DNA of 48,175 nt from Rhodopirellula sp. SM50 (GTDB lineage: Bacteria > Planctomycetota > Planctomycetia > Pirellulales > Pirellulaceae). Below are positions 44,511 through 48,175 of this stretch, piece by piece; positions within the stretch are counted from its first letter, which is position 1; every line of letters begins with the position of its first letter. The position numbers and the translations under genes are program-made. Below the pieces are notes generated by a model. The model was not told the DNA's origin. It searched no databases and saw only the letters and a list, made by a program, of their open reading frames with translations. The stretch lies in the NCBI RefSeq assembly GCF_002289565.1, contig NZ_NTFY01000093.1, positions 1 to 48,175 of the forward strand. Reading direction: 5' to 3'.

Positions 44511-45365
44511 ATGGTCGGACGTTTGCGGCTCTCCGGGAACCATCACCATCCATCCGACGCCGAACTTGTCGGTGACCATGCCGTAGCGTGGTGACCAGAA
44601 CGTTTTCATCAGCGGCATGTCGACGGTGCCGCCGTCGGCCAGTGCATTGAAGACGAGATCAGCGTCCGCTGCAGTCGGCACGGACAGTGCGAGACGAAAT
44701 GCATCAAATTTTGAATCTTCGCCGCAGCCATCGGAGGCCATGATCGTCATTTTGCCAACCTCAAACGACGCATGCATGATTTTGTTGTCGTAACCGTCCG
44801 GGACCATGCCTTCGGGGACCGGATCGGGGCTCTCGCTGAACCGCATCCTCATCGAAACCGTGGCGCCGATGGCGTGCTTGTAAAATTCCAAGGCCTCTTC
44901 ACATCGCCCGCCGAAAAACAGATAGGGTTGAACGATGGCGTCGCGGGTTGCGATTTGATGACGCAGTTTGTCTTCGTGGTCGCTCATCTCGCCTTGCGGA
45001 TCGTTCTCGGCGAAGTCTTCCATCTCGTACAGCGGTCGAATGTCGATGTCGGATTCTTCCATCATCGGGTTCGGGCAACGTTTGACCCACTCGACCGCTT
45101 CGTCCATCGAAGCGACTTCCCACAGCCAGAAGCCGGCGATCAGCTCTTTCGTTTCGGCGAAGGGGCCGTCTGTCACGGTTCGATCCGAGCCGTGGAAGTG
45201 AACGCGTTTGGCCTCAGAACTCGGCCTCAGTCCTTCTCCGGCTTTCATGATGCCGGCTTTGACCAATTCCTCGTTGAATTGTCCCATCGCGGCCAGTAAT
45301 TCCTCGCTGGGCAATTCGCCCGCTTCAGTACTTGAGGTTGCTTTGACAATGACCATAACTTTCAT
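44487..45365 (-). CDS. YCII-domain and PhnB/VOC-domain fusion protein
   Basis: 292 aa from the ATG at 45365 (MKVMVIVKATSS; GGAG about 8 nt upstream). Residues 1-115 are a YCII-related domain with the DGPF motif (TVTDGPFAETKELIAGFWLW) found in sigma-factor-linked and chlorohydrolase-like proteins. Residues ~135-285 are a PhnB-like VOC/glyoxalase domain (QPYLFFGGRCEEALEFYK, MIMASDG, FWSPRYGMVTDKFGVGWMV). The two families are usually separate neighbouring genes; here they are one polypeptide. Enzyme activity unknown. The gene's longer ORF start runs into the MITE-like element and is rejected. Confidence 0.88.
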   Translation of the reverse strand: MKVMVIVKATSSTEAGELPSEELLAAMGQFNEELVKAGIMKAGEGLRPSSEAKRVHFHGSDRTVTDGPFAETKELIAGFWLWEVASMDEAVEWVKRCPNPMMEESDIDIRPLYEMEDFAENDPQGEMSDHEDKLRHQIATRDAIVQPYLFFGGRCEEALEFYKHAIGATVSMRMRFSESPDPVPEGMVPDGYDNKIMHASFEVGKMTIMASDGCGEDSKFDAFRLALSVPTAADADLVFNALADGGTVDMPLMKTFWSPRYGMVTDKFGVGWMVMVPGEPQTSDHSSLRSTP

Positions 45366-45472
45366 GTGCGATGTCTCCGGGGTAAGGAAGAAGGCGTGAT
45401 TGCTGGCCTTTTGCAATGAGTCGAACTGCCGATACGAAAATCGACAGCTGATCTTGGAAAAATTAAAAACTG

Positions 45473-45829
45473 GAGAATGACGACACTTCTCGCTAATCGC
45501 CACTCACACCGATTGCGGAAATTCAGTTCCGCGCGACAGATCCTGAGACGTCCCAGCAACCGATCGGCGTCGCTCGTCGCGATGCGATGGGCAAGAAGGT
45601 TGGTCAAAAAATTGGATGGTCAAAAAATAAGAAACGAGATACCGCACACCAGTCGTGCTGAACCGCAGTTGTCGATTTGCTATCTCGTTGGGTTCCCAAC
45701 GAATCATATCTGCTTCCCCCTGGCGGACCTCTTCATTTTTTGACCACCAAATTTTTTGACCCTCTCCCGTCGTCCAACGGGCGTACTGAATCAAACGTGG
45801 TGGCGTTCAGCGAGAAGTGTCAGAATGAC
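45473..45829. mobile_element. MITE-like element with two nested inverted repeats
   Basis: Outer inverted ends: 45473-45503 and 45800-45829 (GTGGCGNNNAGCGAGAAGTGTC core). Inner inverted repeat: 45603-45628 and 45735-45760, 26 nt each with two mismatches, built from GGTCAAAAAAT. Central ~105 bp is AT-richer than the genome. No transposase inside; about 357 bp long. No clear target duplication was identified. A degraded arm occurs at 41466-41597. Confidence 0.75.
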
Positions 45830-45944
45830 CGCCTTTTGTCGTCGAGCGAGTCGAGCGAGTCGTCCGGCAATCATGGTAAAATACTGCTGCCGGACGCCGC
45901 TGACGATTGGTGATTGCGGTCGGCGGCTGATGCAATGTCCGCGG

Positions 45945-45995
45945 CTAGGCTCTGTCCCTAAACGACGTTCACCGCCAGTAAACCGCGAAAACGGG
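45945..45995. repeat. Solo half of the 33072-33177 repeat
   Basis: 45945-45961 (CTAGGCTCTGTCCCTAA) matches the reverse complement of 33161-33177 with one mismatch, and 45981-45995 equals 33068-33082 (AACCGCGAAAACGGG). It ends 11 bases before the sulfatase ATG. Confidence 0.7.
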
Positions 45996-46006
45996 ATCCC
46001 ACCGAA

Positions 46007-47377
46007 ATGCGTTTTGTCTGTTTTGCCTTCTTATTTTTGTCCCTTGTCACGACGCGTTGCGGTGCAGCCGATCGTCCAAATGTCGTCATCCTGCTAGCGG
46101 ACGACCTGGGGTACCAGGACATCGGCTGTTACGGCGGCCCCGTCAAGACTCCCACGCTGGATGGCTTGGCCACTCGGGGCGTGCGATTCACGGATTTCTA
46201 TTCCGGGTGCGCCGTCTGTTCGCCCTCGCGCGCGACCTTGATGACCGGACGGCATCACATCCGCACCGGCGTTTATAGCTGGATTCACAACGACAGCCAG
46301 AACTCGCATTTGCTCGAACGCGAGGTCACGTTGGCCGAGCAGTTGCACGACACGGGGTATACGACGGCGCATTTCGGCAAATGGCACCTCGGTTTGCCGA
46401 CACCGGACCGAAAGAAACCGACTCCGCGGGATCACGGATTCGACTATTGGTTTGCTACCGACAACAACGCCTTGCCGAGCCACCGCAACCCGGAGAATTT
46501 TATTCGCAATGGTGAGCCGGTGGGCGTGATGGAGGGCTATTCGTGCCAGATCGTTGTGGATGAAGCGATCGACTGGCTGGACCGGCATCGTCAACCGGAT
46601 GCACCGTTTTTCTTGAACGTTTGGTTTCACGAACCGCATCAAAAGATCGCGGCACCCGATGAATTGGTTTCCCAGTACGGAAAGCTGGACGAGCGTGACG
46701 CCATTTACTCCGGGACGATCGACAACACCGATCGCGCGATCGGTCGGCTGTTCGCTAAACTCAAACAGATCAACCAGTACGAAAACACGCTGTTCGTTTA
46801 TGCTTCGGACAACGGCAGCTACCTGGATGAACGAACCGGCGGGCTGCGGGGCCGCAAGGGCGTCAATTGGGAAGGCGGCATCCGGGTGCCGGGGATTTTT
46901 TCTTGGCCGGGAACGATTCCCGAGGGAGTCGTCGCAGAGGAGCCCGCCGGCCTGGTCGACGTCTTGCCGACGCTCTGCGGGCTGCTGCACATCGATCCTC
47001 CGGCGGGACGCCACCTGGACGGCTCAGACCTGTCGGCGGTGTTGACGGGCCAACCGGAGAAATTCACCCGTCATCAACCGCTGTTCTGGCACTTGCAGAA
47101 ATCACGTCCCATCGTGGCGATGCGAGACGGCGACTACTCGCTGGTCGCGGATCCCGACTACGAGCTGTCGACGGACAACATGTTTCAGGAACAGTGGATT
47201 CCGGCCATCCGGTCGGGCCACTACCGAAATTTCCAGCTGTTTAATCTGACGAGTGATCCACACCAGCAACATGATCTGGCCGGGGAGCGGCCCAAGGTGT
47301 TGGAACGGCTGAAAAAGAAACTCTTGGAGATCAACGCCAGTGTGATGGCTGACGGTGCGGACTGGAGTGATCGCTGA
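46007..47377 (+). CDS. Sulfatase (formylglycine-dependent, type I)
   Basis: 456 aa, signal peptide (cut near CGA-ADRPN, residue ~20). Metal-binding ADDLGYQD (31-38) and the formylglycine motif CSPSRATLMTGR (Cys71 is the residue oxidised), then GKWHLG and the DNGSY segment with metal/sulfate-binding Asp-Asn. It hydrolyses sulfate esters, in marine planctomycetes typically of algal polysaccharides. There is no sulfatase-maturating enzyme in the window. The ATG has no clear ribosome site and lies just after a repeat half, so the 5' end deserves care. Followed by a small coiled-coil gene, 136 bases on. Confidence 0.95.
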   Translation: MRFVCFAFLFLSLVTTRCGAADRPNVVILLADDLGYQDIGCYGGPVKTPTLDGLATRGVRFTDFYSGCAVCSPSRATLMTGRHHIRTGVYSWIHNDSQNSHLLEREVTLAEQLHDTGYTTAHFGKWHLGLPTPDRKKPTPRDHGFDYWFATDNNALPSHRNPENFIRNGEPVGVMEGYSCQIVVDEAIDWLDRHRQPDAPFFLNVWFHEPHQKIAAPDELVSQYGKLDERDAIYSGTIDNTDRAIGRLFAKLKQINQYENTLFVYASDNGSYLDERTGGLRGRKGVNWEGGIRVPGIFSWPGTIPEGVVAEEPAGLVDVLPTLCGLLHIDPPAGRHLDGSDLSAVLTGQPEKFTRHQPLFWHLQKSRPIVAMRDGDYSLVADPDYELSTDNMFQEQWIPAIRSGHYRNFQLFNLTSDPHQQHDLAGERPKVLERLKKKLLEINASVMADGADWSDR

Positions 47378-47513
47378 ATCCTGCATCGATCCAGCCAATA
47401 CGCTCAGAACAGAACTTTCCCCGGTAAGTGAGCGGATGGCCTACAATTCGCTCGTGGGAATTCTGAAACGACTCGCCCCTCCTGTTCCGGACCAGCGGAG
47501 TTGGAAGCACGAC

Positions 47514-47858
47514 ATGGATTTTTGGGACCATCTGTTCGATAGCGACTACAAGCGACGTGCCGACATCGAGAAGCTAAAACACTCGGCACGACGACGTAGC
47601 GTCGCGCGGTCCCACGACATTGAACAAGTCGATCAGCAAGCCAAGCGAATCGATCAGCTGGAACAGAATGTCGGTGAACTCGCATTACTTTGCCGGACCC
47701 TGCTGACCGTCCTACGCGAGAATGGCCTCGTCGAGCCGGAGCAGTTTCAGGAGGTGATGAATCGAATCGATGCCGAGGGCGGTGTCGTGGACGGCATGGT
47801 CACCCCCCAGGAACCGCCAGACGATCCGTCCCAGCCGCCGGAGATCCGTGCCTGGTGA
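47514..47858 (+). CDS. Small coiled-coil protein, hypothetical
   Basis: 114 aa from the ATG at 47514 (MDFWDHLFDSDYKRRADIEKL); the ORF is open back to 47355, overlapping the sulfatase end, but that part is uncharacteristic. The middle (~20-70) has heptad-like spacing (IEQVDQQAKRIDQLEQNVGELALL), predicting a coiled coil; the C-terminus is Pro/Asp/Glu-rich. No family recognised. GGAG lies about 15 nt upstream. Confidence 0.62.
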   Translation: MDFWDHLFDSDYKRRADIEKLKHSARRRSVARSHDIEQVDQQAKRIDQLEQNVGELALLCRTLLTVLRENGLVEPEQFQEVMNRIDAEGGVVDGMVTPQEPPDDPSQPPEIRAW

Positions 47859-48175
47859 GCCGTTGTCAAAGCAACCCTCCCGCACACGGGAGGGTGACTT
47901 CAGGTCCTGCGATCCGTGTTGACACCCGTGTTCAGTTCTTTTGGAGCATTGAGAGTCCCCGGATAGGCCGGTTTTCCGGTAATTCATGCCGTTTTTCACG
48001 GGTTTTCCGCTGATTTGAGCGGTGGTTGGAGAGGCTCTTTGAGGTTTCGCAATTTTTCTTGTGAAGAACGGTTGACGGTCGAGCCTGTCGGCTCTATCTT
48101 CCCGCCTCGCTCGTGAGTGACCGCTCGCCGCAGAGTTCTGCGGCGGGCGGCTGCTAACGCAGCGTCCTTCGATTG
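47859..48175. other. Intergenic end of the window
   Basis: 317 bases to the window edge. Contains the copy C repeat and a small hairpin CGCCGCAGAG-TTCTGCGGCG near 48128-48147. No gene is seen. Confidence 0.5.
47874..47898. repeat. Dispersed palindromic repeat, copy C
   Basis: Perfect 9-bp stem ACCCTCCCG / CGGGAGGGT with loop CACA. It is followed by GACTTC. Identical over 25 bases to the reverse complement of 35771-35795. Located 15 bases after the coiled-coil gene stop; may terminate it. Confidence 0.85.

Larger units (their letters stand above)
45366..46006. other. Intergenic region dominated by repeats
   Basis: 641 bases between the YCII-VOC gene and the sulfatase. The MITE-like element (45473-45829) and a repeat half (45945-45995) fill much of it. 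A 96-codon minus ORF (45504-45794) lies entirely in the element and is not called. Confidence 0.7.

Noticed and set aside
45504-45794. 96-codon minus-strand ORF
   Set aside because: Entirely within the MITE-like repeat; translated similarity to the 41.5-kb stretch reflects DNA repeat homology.

Overview
The window looks like a chromosomal segment of a marine planctomycete, probably Pirellulaceae (Rhodopirellula/Stieleria-like). This is inferred from a DUF1559 pseudopilin-like protein with an H-X9-DG C-terminus, an ECF sigma factor followed by a Ser/Thr kinase with C-terminal repeats, a formylglycine sulfatase, PQQ-propeller, Calx-beta and PhoD-type secreted proteins, moderately high G+C, long intergenic gaps and many short palindromic repeat families. 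No rRNA, tRNA, CRISPR array, transposase or phage gene was recognised.

Layout. 1-2933: 3' part of a giant Calx-beta surface protein. 3138-4007: LysM-like protein. 4526-6901 (minus): small catabolic operon of RraA-type aldolase, secreted polysaccharide deacetylase and HpcH/HpaI aldolase. 7283-8536: DUF1559 protein with a clear intrinsic terminator. 8993-14460 (minus): translationally coupled pair of unknown function, a large leucine-rich-repeat membrane protein and a propeller-like lipoprotein. 14640-16712: S9 peptidase. 17053-19228: PAS histidine kinase overlapping a receiver-only response regulator. 20107-21972: transketolase. 22455-28075 (minus): tightly coupled cytochrome c oxidase operon (CoxB with fused cytochrome c, CoxA-CoxC fusion, small membrane protein, CtaG, triheme cytochrome c). 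28453-29442: CDF cation exporter. 29738-30823: lipoprotein joining a Cys-phosphatase motif to a cytochrome c'-like heme domain. 31197-34836: PhoD-like phosphatase, membrane protein and methyltransferase. 35107-38290: ECF sigma factor and Ser/Thr kinase. 38487-41428: EF-hand membrane protein and PQQ propeller containing a rearranged malectin domain. 41716-47858: one-TM protein, glutamate dehydrogenase, YCII-VOC fusion, sulfatase and a coiled-coil protein.

The gene groups that plausibly work together are the cox operon, the aldolase/deacetylase operon, the kinase/receiver pair, the ECF/kinase pair and the LRR/lipoprotein pair. The most unusual items are the phosphatase-cytochrome c' lipoprotein, the malectin domain whose halves appear in reversed order inside a propeller protein, the coupled LRR/propeller pair, and a nested-terminal-repeat MITE-like element near 45.5-45.8 kb with a degenerate relative near 41.5 kb. 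Several further repeat families occur at two or three sites inside the window, mostly in intergenic DNA.
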